A stretch of DNA of 64,000 nucleotides from Streptomyces catenulae (lineage in GTDB: Bacteria; Actinomycetota; Actinomycetes; Streptomycetales; Streptomycetaceae): NCBI RefSeq assembly GCF_000718015.1, contig NZ_JODY01000015.1, forward strand, positions 62,001 through 126,000. The letters are read 5' to 3'. Below the pieces are notes generated by a model that saw only the letters and a list, made by a program, of their open reading frames with translations, had not been told where the DNA came from and did no database searches. Numbering within the stretch: position 1 is the first letter of the stretch; every line of letters begins with the position of its first letter. Both the position numbers and the translations under genes were made by a program. Below are positions 8,427 through 17,002 of the stretch, piece after piece.

Positions 8427-10355
8427 CTACTTGTTGACCACCGAGAGCGGCAGCAGCTTCTTGCCGGTCGGGCCGATCTGGATGTCGAGGTCCAGCTGCG
8501 GGCAGACGCCGCAGTCGAAGCACGGGGACCAGCGGCAGTCCTCGACCTCGGTCTCGTCGAGGGCGTCCTGCCAGTCCTCCCAGAGCCAGTCCTTGTCGAG
8601 ACCGGAGTCGAGGTGGTCCCAGGGCAGGACCTCCTCGTAGGTGCGCTCGCGGGTGGTGTACCACGCGACGTCGACACCGAAGTCCGGCAGCGTCTTGCCC
8701 GCCGCTTCCATCCAGCGGTCGTACGAGAAGTACTCGCGCCAGCCGTCGAAACGGCCGCCGCCCTCGTAGACCGCGCGGATGACGGAGCCGACGCGGCGGT
8801 CACCGCGGGAGAGCAGGCCCTCGACGATGCCGGGCTTGCCGTCGTGGTAGCGGAAGCCGATGGAGCGGCCGTACTTCTTGTCGCCGCGGATCTTGTCGCG
8901 CAGCTTGGCGAGGCGGGCGTCGGTCTCCTCGGCGGAGAGCTGCGGCGCCCACTGGAACGGGGTGTGCGGCTTGGGGACGAACCCGCCGATGGAGACCGTG
9001 CAGCGGATGTCGTTCTGACCGGAGACCTTGCGGCCCTCGGCGATGACGTTGACCGCCATGTCGCCGATCTGCAGGACGTCCTCGTCGGTCTCGGTGGGCA
9101 GCCCGCACATGAAGTACAGCTTCACCTGGCGCCAGCCGTTGCCGTACGCCGTGGAGACGGTGCGGATCAGGTCCTCTTCCGAGACCATCTTGTTGATGAC
9201 CTTGCGGATGCGCTCCGAGCCGCCCTCGGGCGCGAAGGTCAGTCCCGAGCGACGGCCGTTGCGCGTCAGCTCGTTGGCCAGGTCGATGTTGAACGCGTCG
9301 ACCCGGGTGGAGGGGAGGGACAAGCCGATCTTGTCCTCCTCGTACCGGTCGGCGAGGCCCTTGGCGACGTCGCCGATCTCGGTGTGGTCCGCGGAGGACA
9401 GCGACAACAGGCCGACCTCCTCGAATCCCGTGGCCTTGAGGCCCTTGTCCACCATCTCGCCGATGCCGGTGATGCTTCGCTCCCGGACGGGACGCGTGAT
9501 CATGCCTGCCTGGCAGAAACGGCAGCCGCGGGTGCAGCCACGGAAGATCTCGACCGACATCCGCTCGTGGACGGTCTCGGCCAGCGGGACGAGCGGCTGC
9601 TTGGGGTAGGGCCACTCGTCGAGGTCCATGACGGTGTGCTTGGACACCCGCCACGGGACGCCGGAGCGGTTGGGCACGACGCGGGAGATCCGCCCGTCGG
9701 CCAGGTACTCGACGTCGTAGAACTTGGGGACGTAGACGTTGCCGGTCTTCGCGAGGCGGAAGAGCAGCTCGTCGCGGCCACCGGGGCGGTCCTCGTTCTT
9801 CCACGCCCGGATGATGTCGGTGATCTCCAGGACCGCCTGCTCGCCGTCGCCGACGACCGCGCAGTCCAGGAAGTCCGCGATGGGCTCCGGATTGAACGCG
9901 GCGTGGCCGCCCGCGAGGATCAGCGGGTGGTCCTCGGTGCGGTCCTTGGCCTCGATCGGGATCCCGGACAGCTCCAGGGCGGTGAGGAGGTTGGTGTAGC
10001 CCAGCTCCGTGGAGAAGGAGACACCGAGCACGTCGAAGGCGCTGACCGGGCGGTGCGCGTCGACGGTGAACTGCGGGACGCCGTGCTCCCGCATCAGCGC
10101 CTCCAGGTCCGGCCAGACGCTGTAGGTGCGCTCGGCGAGGACGCCCTCGCGCTCGTTGAGCACCTCGTAGAGGATCATCACGCCCTGGTTGGGCAGACCG
10201 ACCTCGTACGCGTCCGGGTACATCAGCGACCAGCGGACGTCGCAGTCGTCCCACTCCTTGACGGTGGAGTTCAGCTCGCCGCCGACATATTGGATCGGCT
10301 TCTGGACGTGCGGGAGAAGGGCCTCCAGGCGCGGGAAGACCGACTCGACAGGCAT
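8427..10355 (-). CDS. TIGR03960 family B12-binding/radical SAM protein
   Basis: The 642-residue protein starts at ATG 10355 (MPVESVFPRLE). The N-terminal half has a cobalamin-binding-like fold (DVLGVSFSTELGYTN, LILAGGHAAFNPEPIADFLD). The radical SAM core carries the canonical CX3CX2C cluster motif as CTRGCRFC near residue 280. Downstream core motifs include TFAPEGGSERIRKVINK and KLYFMCGLPTETDED. The C-terminus has further cysteines (CRWSPCFDCGVC) that could hold another cluster. The reaction is unknown. Its constant association with DUF2344, RNase E and L21/L27 genes suggests a role in RNA or ribosome biology, but that is inference. The Shine-Dalgarno is weak. Confidence 0.93.
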   Translation of the reverse strand: MPVESVFPRLEALLPHVQKPIQYVGGELNSTVKEWDDCDVRWSLMYPDAYEVGLPNQGVMILYEVLNEREGVLAERTYSVWPDLEALMREHGVPQFTVDAHRPVSAFDVLGVSFSTELGYTNLLTALELSGIPIEAKDRTEDHPLILAGGHAAFNPEPIADFLDCAVVGDGEQAVLEITDIIRAWKNEDRPGGRDELLFRLAKTGNVYVPKFYDVEYLADGRISRVVPNRSGVPWRVSKHTVMDLDEWPYPKQPLVPLAETVHERMSVEIFRGCTRGCRFCQAGMITRPVRERSITGIGEMVDKGLKATGFEEVGLLSLSSADHTEIGDVAKGLADRYEEDKIGLSLPSTRVDAFNIDLANELTRNGRRSGLTFAPEGGSERIRKVINKMVSEEDLIRTVSTAYGNGWRQVKLYFMCGLPTETDEDVLQIGDMAVNVIAEGRKVSGQNDIRCTVSIGGFVPKPHTPFQWAPQLSAEETDARLAKLRDKIRGDKKYGRSIGFRYHDGKPGIVEGLLSRGDRRVGSVIRAVYEGGGRFDGWREYFSYDRWMEAAGKTLPDFGVDVAWYTTRERTYEEVLPWDHLDSGLDKDWLWEDWQDALDETEVEDCRWSPCFDCGVCPQLDLDIQIGPTGKKLLPLSVVNK

Positions 10356-10552
10356 CGCGGGATCTTTCGTCGGCGGGCAGGGGTGACCCTCAAGCCTAAC
10401 GTGTCCGAAGGGGCGCCCTTGACGCACGGCAGGGGTGATGCGGGGGCGCGCCGGGTGACGGGGCGCCGGGCGGGCCCGGCCCGTGGTCTCCGGGGCGTCC
10501 GGCCTGCGACGGACCGGGGCGGCGCGGCGGTCCGGGCCCGCCGCAGGGCCTT

Positions 10553-12085
10553 CTACGCTCCCGGCGGTGCCTGCTTCCCGGCCTTTTTCCAGAGCCGGGG
10601 CAGACGTTCCTCGCACGCCGCCGCCCGCGCCTCCTGGCGGCCGTGGAGCAGCCCGTAGGTGAAGGCGCTCTCGCCCGCCGTGTGCGCCCGGTCGGCCAGC
10701 TCCCGCAGGGCCTCGCGGGTCACCACGGTGTCGTGGTGCTCGCCGAGCACGTCCTGGAGGGCGGTGGCGCGGCGCACACAGCGGGCGGCGGTCCGGCCCA
10801 GCGCGGGGCGGGCCGCCTCCGCGCCGTACCGGAAGCGCTTCGCCGCCTTACGGGCCTCGTGCAGCGCCCGGTCCCGCTCCGGGCCGGGCGGGGTCTCCAG
10901 GGCGCGGCACATCCGGCGGGAGAGGCGCCGGAAGTCCTTGCGCACCGCCCGGAGCAGTTCCTTCCGGGGCGCGCGGGCGGCGGCGGGGCGCAGCGGCGGG
11001 TCGGCGAGCAGCCGGTCCAGGGTGTCGAGCAGCGTCAGATAGCGGTGGCCGTCGAGCACCGCGGTCAGCCGCCGGGCGGCGCCGCGGCGGGGCCGGGACC
11101 AGCTGCGCACCCGGGTGCGTACCGGCCCCACGCGCAGCTCCCGCGGCAGTGCGGCGACCCCGTCACCGATCCGCGCGGTCAGCACCTCACGGTCCCGGTC
11201 GATCCCCAACTCCCCGGCGAGCCAGGAGAGTTCGGCGACGACGGGGTCGGTGGCCGTCCGGTCGAGCAACCGGCGGTAGGAGCGCAGCACCCCGCGCGCC
11301 CGGCGGGTGGCGACCCGCATCCGGTGCACCGCGTCGGGCAGCTCACGGCGGACCGCGGGGTCCAGCGCGACGAGCGCCCGGAACTGCTCCCCGAGGTAGG
11401 TGAGGACGGTGTCCCCGGCGGTGGCCCCCGGGGCGCCGCTCCCCCGGCCGGTGCCCGCCTCCCGGGAGGCTTCCGGTCCGCCGGGGCGCGCCCGCTCCGT
11501 CGCCGCCAGCGCCCGGGCGAGCTTCGACGGGTACGCCCCCGGGGTGAGGCCCGCGCCCCGCAGCCAGGCGTCCAGCGCGTCCAGCAGTTCGGGGGCGGCG
11601 CCGGGCGCCAGTTCGGCCTCCACCTCGTGCCAGGAGGCGCGGGCGCCGTCCGGCCGCTCGGCCCGGACCTCGTCGTACGCCAGCTCCGCGAGGGGCGCGC
11701 CCGCGGCGTCGGTCAGCACCGTCACCGTGCGCCGGGTCCGCAGCCGCACCACCGGGACCAGCGCGGCGCCGCGCACCCGGGAGCGGACGAGGGCGGCCAG
11801 CTCCGGCGGGAGGGTGTCGGCGAGCGGGGCGCGGATCTCGTCGCGGACGTCCGGGCCCACCGGGAGCTTGAGATGCCAGCCGGGGTCGGTGCCGCCGGTG
11901 CGGCGGCGCAGGGTGAGGCCGTCCGCGGCGAGGCGGCGGTCCGCGGTGTCGTAGTAGCGCGCGTCGAGGGCGGTGACGCCGCCCGGCTGCGCGGCGGCGA
12001 CCCCGGTGACGGCGGCCGGATCCGGGAGCCGGACGCCGTCGGCGGCGCCGTACTTCCGCTCGGTCTCCCGCACGGTGAGCGCCAT
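10553..12085 (-). CDS. CYTH and CHAD domain protein
   Basis: The protein is up to 510 residues. The N-terminal CYTH domain (about 1-205) shows ETERKY, YYDTADRRLAADGLTLRRR and HLKLPVG; this fold handles triphosphates or polyphosphate. The C-terminal CHAD domain (about 225-500) is an alpha-helical, His/Arg-rich polyphosphate-binding domain with AVHRMRVATRRARGVLRSYR and LHEARKAAKRFRYGAEA. Such proteins bind polyphosphate granules in other bacteria. The start is ambiguous: GGAGGT abuts ATG 12085 with no spacing, while a TAGATT hexamer 7 bp upstream could be a -10 giving a leaderless mRNA. An in-frame GTG at 12073 is the alternative. Confidence 0.92.
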   Translation of the reverse strand: MALTVRETERKYGAADGVRLPDPAAVTGVAAAQPGGVTALDARYYDTADRRLAADGLTLRRRTGGTDPGWHLKLPVGPDVRDEIRAPLADTLPPELAALVRSRVRGAALVPVVRLRTRRTVTVLTDAAGAPLAELAYDEVRAERPDGARASWHEVEAELAPGAAPELLDALDAWLRGAGLTPGAYPSKLARALAATERARPGGPEASREAGTGRGSGAPGATAGDTVLTYLGEQFRALVALDPAVRRELPDAVHRMRVATRRARGVLRSYRRLLDRTATDPVVAELSWLAGELGIDRDREVLTARIGDGVAALPRELRVGPVRTRVRSWSRPRRGAARRLTAVLDGHRYLTLLDTLDRLLADPPLRPAAARAPRKELLRAVRKDFRRLSRRMCRALETPPGPERDRALHEARKAAKRFRYGAEAARPALGRTAARCVRRATALQDVLGEHHDTVVTREALRELADRAHTAGESAFTYGLLHGRQEARAAACEERLPRLWKKAGKQAPPGA

Positions 12086-12396
12086 ACCTCCGAATCTAGA
12101 ACCTCGGCCCGCGCCGCGCCGCCCCCCGGCCGCCCGGTGGGCGGCCCCGCCCGGTGGCCCGCGCCGGGGCGCCGGGCCCGGCGCGCTTCCCGCCGTGCGC
12201 CACCGTTCCGCGCCCCCGTGCGCCCCACCTGACGACGGCGCGCCCGCCGGGACGGGGATCGCCCCGCACCGCCGCGAATTACGGTGTGCGAGGCCGGAGG
12301 CGGAGGGTCCGACGCCCTCGTCCGGCCCGCCCGATGCCGTCCGTCCGCCGGTCGCCCGCACGGCCCCGGCGGCCGACCTCCCGGAAGGGAGAACCC
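12086..12396. promoter_or_regulatory. Divergent intergenic region (311 bp)
   Basis: Lies between the divergent CYTH-CHAD and HATPase-like genes. It holds a TAGATT -10-like hexamer for the minus strand (12098-12093) and a TACGGT hexamer (12280-12285) for the plus strand, about 110 bp before the GTG start. No convincing -35 or operator is visible and no other gene is supported. Confidence 0.4.
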
Positions 12397-12927
12397 GTGC
12401 ACCCGTCCCGCACCACCGGCGCCCGCCCGCCGGACCGCGCCGCGACCGGTACCCGCCCCCATCTGCTGATCGCGCCGAGCGGACCGGCCGCCGCCCGCGC
12501 CGCCCGCGACTTCGTCCGCGCCGTGCTGCGCGGCACCCCGGCCGAGCCGCTGCGGGACACCGCCGTCCTGCTCACCTCCGAGGCGGTCACCCGGGCGCAC
12601 CCGCTCACGGACGGCGCGCCCGACGTACTGGTCCGGGTGGTGACCGGCGACGGTCCGGCCGGGGTGCGGGTCAGCGTCCACGGCGGGAGCGCGCCCCGGG
12701 CCGGGCACGACGGCGCCGCGGACCTCTCCGGGCTGCTGTTCGGCGCCCTCGCGCACGCCTGGGGTACGGCGGAGCCCGGCGGGACGGAGCGCCCCGCCGG
12801 GCTCTGGTTCGAACTGCGGGCCCCGCGGGTGGGGGCTCAGCGGGAGGCCGACACCGGCCGCTCCACCCGGATGGACTGCAACAGCCCTATGGCGATCCAG
12901 ACGGCGAACATCGACGTACCGCCGTAG
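12397..12927 (+). CDS. Degenerate HATPase (anti-sigma kinase-like) domain protein
   Basis: The 176-residue protein starts at GTG 12397 (VHPSRTTGARPPDR) with AAGGGAG 6 nt upstream. Its pattern follows the single-domain RsbW-type HATPase proteins abundant in Streptomyces: ARDFVRAVLRG, LRDTAVLLTSEAVTRA, GVRVSVHGG, LLFGALAHAWGTA and a final GLWFEL. In typical members the second element is SELVTNA, whose Asn coordinates Mg-ATP. Here Asn is replaced by Arg, and the DxGxG box is not seen, so ATP binding is doubtful. The last 91 bp overlap the 3' end of rodA on the opposite strand. Family assignment rests on pattern resemblance only. Confidence 0.6.
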   Translation: MHPSRTTGARPPDRAATGTRPHLLIAPSGPAAARAARDFVRAVLRGTPAEPLRDTAVLLTSEAVTRAHPLTDGAPDVLVRVVTGDGPAGVRVSVHGGSAPRAGHDGAADLSGLLFGALAHAWGTAEPGGTERPAGLWFELRAPRVGAQREADTGRSTRMDCNSPMAIQTANIDVPP

Positions 12928-14051
12928 GAGACGAACGGCAGCGGCAGTCCGGTGACCGGCATGATGCCCAGCGTCATGCCGATGTTCTCGAACGCCTGGA
13001 ACGCGAACCACGCGACGATCCCGGCGGCGACGATCGTGCCGTACAGACCGGCCGACTCCCGGGCGATGCGGCAGGCGCGCCACATCACGATGCCGAGCAG
13101 GACGATGATCAGGCCCGCGCCGACGAAGCCCAGTTCCTCACCGGCGACGGTGAAGATGAAGTCGGTCTGCTGCTCGGGGACGAACTGGCCGGTGGTCTGG
13201 CTGCCGTGGAAGAGCCCGGAGCCGGTGAGCCCGCCGCCGCCGATGGCGATGCGCGCCTGGTTGGTGTTGTAGCCGACGCCCGCCGGGTCCAGGCTCGGGT
13301 TGGCGAACGCGGCGAAGCGGGCGATCTGGTACTCGTCGAGAAGGTTGAGCTGCCAGATCGCGAGGCAGCCGACGACGCCGGTGCCCAGCAGGCCGAGGAT
13401 CCAGCGGTTGGAGGCGCCGGAGGCGAGCAGCACGCCGAGGATGATGGCGCCCAGCACCATGATCGAGCCGAGGTCCGGCATCAGCAGGATGACCAGGACC
13501 GGCACCGCGGCGAGGCCGAGCGCCTGGACGACGGTGCGGTGGTCGGGGTGCGGGGTGTCGCCCGCGTCGACCCGGGAGGCGAGGATCATCGCCATCCCCA
13601 GCGTGATGGTGATCTTGGCGAACTCGGCGGGCTGCAACGAGAAGCCGCCGGGGATCGCCAGCCAGGACCGCGAGCCGTTGATGGTGGCGCCGATCGGCGT
13701 GAGCACCATCAGCGCCAGCACCACCGACAGGCCGTAGAGCACCGGGATGGCGCCGCGCAGCGTGCGGTGGCCCAGCCAGATCGTCCCGGCGGCGAGCGCC
13801 AGGCCGATACCGGTGTTCAGCAGATGCCGCAGGAAGAAGTAGTACGGGTCGCCGTGGTTCAGCTCCGTGCGGTTGCGGGTCGCGGAGAAGATCAGCATCG
13901 CGCCGAGCAGCGACAGCGCCAGACACGACAGCAGCAGCGGCCAGTCGAGCTTGCGGACCGCCGAGTCGCGGTCCATCAGCTTGCCCCAGGCGCCGGTCTC
14001 GGGGGCGTACCGCCGGACGTTGAACATCCGGGAGGTGGGACTCGTCGTCAT
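12837..14051 (-). CDS. rodA: SEDS peptidoglycan glycosyltransferase RodA
   Basis: Polytopic membrane enzyme of the FtsW/RodA/SpoVE family that polymerises lipid II with a cognate class B PBP. It is 404 residues with about ten membrane segments. SEDS landmarks include SRSWLAIPGGFSLQPAEFAKI, a long outer loop with QTDFIFTVAGEELGF, and the C-terminal GLPLPFVSYGGTSM. The ATG at 14051 overlaps the pbp2 stop by 4 nt (ATGA), so the two are translationally coupled. In S. coelicolor the equivalent gene at this locus is called sfr. It is the last gene of the mre cluster. Confidence 0.96.
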   Translation of the reverse strand: MTTSPTSRMFNVRRYAPETGAWGKLMDRDSAVRKLDWPLLLSCLALSLLGAMLIFSATRNRTELNHGDPYYFFLRHLLNTGIGLALAAGTIWLGHRTLRGAIPVLYGLSVVLALMVLTPIGATINGSRSWLAIPGGFSLQPAEFAKITITLGMAMILASRVDAGDTPHPDHRTVVQALGLAAVPVLVILLMPDLGSIMVLGAIILGVLLASGASNRWILGLLGTGVVGCLAIWQLNLLDEYQIARFAAFANPSLDPAGVGYNTNQARIAIGGGGLTGSGLFHGSQTTGQFVPEQQTDFIFTVAGEELGFVGAGLIIVLLGIVMWRACRIARESAGLYGTIVAAGIVAWFAFQAFENIGMTLGIMPVTGLPLPFVSYGGTSMFAVWIAIGLLQSIRVERPVSASR

Positions 14052-16246
14052 CCTTCGTCCCCTCCCTGGTCCGACTGGTCCGCCTGATCCGACTGGTCCG
14101 TCCCGTCCGCCTGATCCGTCCCGTCCGCCGACGGGTCGGTGGCGTCGTCGGCGGGTTCGACGGGCTGCGCCTGGATGGTGCCGTCGCGCTCGATGACCGG
14201 CAGCGACGACTCCGGGACCGGCAGCAGCGCGGACTTCTTGTCGATGCCGCCCTGCTCGTCGACGCCGTAGAGCGCGTCGTAGATCTTGCGGACGGCCGGT
14301 CCCGAGGCGCCGGAGCCGGTACCACCCTGGGAGATGGTCATGACGATGGCGTAGTCCTTGGTGTACGTCGCGAACCAGGAGGTCGTCTGCTTGCCGTAGA
14401 CCTCGGCGGTACCGGTCTTGGCGTGCATCGGGATCTTCTCCTGCGGCCAGCCCTGGAAGCGCCAGGCGGCGGTGCCGCGGGTGGCGACACCGGCGAGCGC
14501 CGAGTCGATCTGCTTGAGCGTGGCCGGGGAGTCGGGCAGCTTGCCGTGCGCCTTCGGCGTGATCTTCTCGATCTTCTTGCCGTCGGGGCTGACGATCGCC
14601 TTGCCGAGGGTCGGGTCGTGGAGCGTGCCGCCGTTGGAGAGCGCGGCGTAGATCGTCGCCATCTGGATCGGGGTGACGAGGGTGTCGCCCTGGCCGATGG
14701 AGTAGTTGACGGAGTCACCGGCGCGCATCTTCATGCCGGACTCGCAGTTCTCCCGGGCGATCTTGGAGACGTAGTCGTCGGCGTTCTTGCCCTGGGCGCA
14801 CCAGCCGGTCTTGTTCGCCTCCCAGTAGTCCTTCTTCCAGCGGCGGTCCGGCACCCGGCCGCTGACCTCGTCCGGCAGGTCGATACCGGTCTTCTTGCCG
14901 AGACCGAACTGATGGGCCGTCTTGTAGAACCAGTCGGCGGGGTGCTTCGGGTTGTTGCCGCCGTCCTTCTTCCACTGGTCGTAGGCGATGTTGTAGAAGA
15001 CCGTGTCGCAGGAGACCTCCAGCGCGCGGCCGAGGCTGATCGGGCCGAAGTTCTCCGACTCGAAGTTCTTGAAGACCTGACTGCCGATGTTGAACGAGCT
15101 GGTGCAGGGGTAGTGCCCGTTGAACGGGTAGCCCGCGTTGACGGCGGCGGTGGTCGAGATGACCTTGAAGATCGAGCCGGGCGCCGCCTGCCCCTGGGTG
15201 GCGCGGTTGAGCAGCGGGTAGTTGGACTTCTTGCCGGTGAGCTTGGCGTAGTCCTTCCCGGAGATCCCGCCGACCCAGGCGTTCGGGTCGTACGAGGGGT
15301 TCGACGCCATCGCGACGACGCGGCCGGTCTTCGCCTCCATGACGACGACGGCTCCGGCGTCCGCCTTGTAGTTGGTGCCGGTGTTCTTGTCGTGCTCCAG
15401 GCGGGCGTCCTTCATCGCCTGGAGCAGCTCCTTCTCCGCCACCGCCTGGACGCGGGCGTCGATGCTGGTGATGACGTTGGAGCCGGGGACGGCCGGGTCG
15501 CTGTGGGCCTTGCCGATGACCCGGCCGAGGTTGTCGACCTCGTAACGGGTGACACCGGCCTTGCCGCGCAGTGCGCTGTCGTACGTCCGCTCCAGCCCGG
15601 AGCGGCCGATCTGGTCGGAGCGCAGCAGCGGCGAGCGGGTGTGCTCGGCCTTCTTGATCTCCTCGTCGGTGACCGGCGAGAGATAGCCGAGGACCTGCGC
15701 GGTCTCCGCCTTCGCCGGGGCGGCGTAGCGGCGCACGGCGGTCGGCTCGGCGCTGATGCCGGGGAAGTCCTCGGAGCGCTCGCGGATCTGCAGGGCCTGC
15801 TGGGTGGTGGCCTTGTCGGTGATCGGGATGGGCTGGTACGGCGAGCCGTTCCAGCACGGCTGCGGGGTCTTCGCGTCGCAGAGCCGGACCTTGTTACGGA
15901 TCTCCTGCTCGGGGATGCCGAGGACGTCGGAGAGCCGGCCCAGGACCGCCTTGCCGTCGTCCTTCATCTTCAGCAGCTCGGTGCGGCTGGCGGAGACCAC
16001 CAGCCGGGTCTCGTTGTCGGCGAGCGGCACCCCGCGGGAGTCGAGGATCGAGCCGCGGGTGGCCGGGTCGACGACCTGCTGGACGTGGTTGCTGCGGGCC
16101 TTGCTCGCGTACTCCTGGCCGTTGCGGATCTGGAGGTACCAGAGGCGGCCGCCGAGGGTGAGCAGGAGGGAGAAGACGAGGATCTGGATCGCGACGAGCC
16201 GGGCGGTGACGCGGGAGGTCCGGCCGGTCTCAGGAATGTTGCTCAC
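14048..16246 (-). CDS. pbp2: Penicillin-binding protein 2 (class B transpeptidase)
   Basis: The 732-residue protein has an N-terminal cytoplasmic tail, one membrane anchor (about residues 15-35), a PBP dimerisation region starting at SNHVQQVVDPATRGSILD, and a transpeptidase domain. Active-site motifs are SIFK near residue 357, SVN near 513 and KTG near 609. The tail after about residue 690 is an acidic Asp/Gln/Ser/Gly repeat (DQSDQADQSDQGG) predicted to be disordered. It is coupled to rodA by a 4-nt overlap and lies 42 bp downstream of mreD. It acts outside the membrane, cross-linking glycan strands made by RodA. Confidence 0.96.
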   Translation of the reverse strand: MSNIPETGRTSRVTARLVAIQILVFSLLLTLGGRLWYLQIRNGQEYASKARSNHVQQVVDPATRGSILDSRGVPLADNETRLVVSASRTELLKMKDDGKAVLGRLSDVLGIPEQEIRNKVRLCDAKTPQPCWNGSPYQPIPITDKATTQQALQIRERSEDFPGISAEPTAVRRYAAPAKAETAQVLGYLSPVTDEEIKKAEHTRSPLLRSDQIGRSGLERTYDSALRGKAGVTRYEVDNLGRVIGKAHSDPAVPGSNVITSIDARVQAVAEKELLQAMKDARLEHDKNTGTNYKADAGAVVVMEAKTGRVVAMASNPSYDPNAWVGGISGKDYAKLTGKKSNYPLLNRATQGQAAPGSIFKVISTTAAVNAGYPFNGHYPCTSSFNIGSQVFKNFESENFGPISLGRALEVSCDTVFYNIAYDQWKKDGGNNPKHPADWFYKTAHQFGLGKKTGIDLPDEVSGRVPDRRWKKDYWEANKTGWCAQGKNADDYVSKIARENCESGMKMRAGDSVNYSIGQGDTLVTPIQMATIYAALSNGGTLHDPTLGKAIVSPDGKKIEKITPKAHGKLPDSPATLKQIDSALAGVATRGTAAWRFQGWPQEKIPMHAKTGTAEVYGKQTTSWFATYTKDYAIVMTISQGGTGSGASGPAVRKIYDALYGVDEQGGIDKKSALLPVPESSLPVIERDGTIQAQPVEPADDATDPSADGTDQADGTDQSDQADQSDQGGDEG

Positions 16247-16288
16247 GGCGCCTCCGCAGCTCGGTCCGGGTGCGGGGCAGTCGGTCGG

Positions 16289-16999
16289 TCACAGCCGCTT
16301 GACCCCCTTGATGCGGGCGGCCTTGTTCCGCGCGGAGCGGCCGAGGAGACCGCCGCGGGAGGAGCGGCCCGGCTTCGCGGACTTCATCCCGCCGCGGGAC
16401 GCCTTGAGGCCGGTGCCGGTGGTCATCCAGCCGTACGCGGGCTCCCGCCCGGCGACCGTGCCGCTCGGGCTGCCGGAGCCGTCGCCGGTCAGCGGCTCGC
16501 CCTCCAGCCGTCGGGCGAGCGCCATCACGCCGGGCACGATGAACGGGGCGAGCAGCAGGTCGTAGACGGTGGCGCTGAGGACCAGACCGCCGACGCCGAC
16601 ATGCCGGGCGGTGGTGTCGCCGACCAGGGCGCCGACCCCCGCGTAGAGCAGTGTGGAGACGACGGCGGCGCCGACGACGGCGAGCAGCGGGACGGTCGCC
16701 GAGCGGTGGCGGCCGTTCTCCGGGCGGGTCAGGCCCACCGCGTACCCGACGATGCAGAGCACCAGCGCATAGCGGCCGATGGCGTGGTCGGACGGGGGCG
16801 CGAGGTCGGCGAGGAGGCCCGCGGCGAAGCCGACGAGGGCGCCGCCGACGTGCCCGTAGACCAGCGCGAGGCCGACGACGACGAGCAGCAGCAGGTCCGG
16901 GACGGCGCCGGGGAGTTGGAGCCGCGCCAGGACGCTGACCTGGAGGACCAGGGCGACGATGACGAGCGGGACGGTCAGCAGGATCCGGTAGAGGCGCAT
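16289..16999 (-). CDS. mreD: Rod-shape/cell-wall protein MreD
   Basis: Integral membrane partner of MreC and MreB in the Mre wall-synthesis complex. It is 236 residues with about five membrane segments in the first 165 (LLLVVVGLALVYGHVGGALVGFAAGLLADLAP is spread over two). A basic, glycine-rich cytoplasmic tail follows (GMKSAKPGRSSRGGLLGR), longer than in most MreD proteins. It starts 3 bp after the mreC stop. In Streptomyces the Mre proteins serve spore-wall synthesis. Confidence 0.93.
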   Translation of the reverse strand: MRLYRILLTVPLVIVALVLQVSVLARLQLPGAVPDLLLLVVVGLALVYGHVGGALVGFAAGLLADLAPPSDHAIGRYALVLCIVGYAVGLTRPENGRHRSATVPLLAVVGAAVVSTLLYAGVGALVGDTTARHVGVGGLVLSATVYDLLLAPFIVPGVMALARRLEGEPLTGDGSGSPSGTVAGREPAYGWMTTGTGLKASRGGMKSAKPGRSSRGGLLGRSARNKAARIKGVKRL

Positions 17000-17002
17000 C
17001 GG

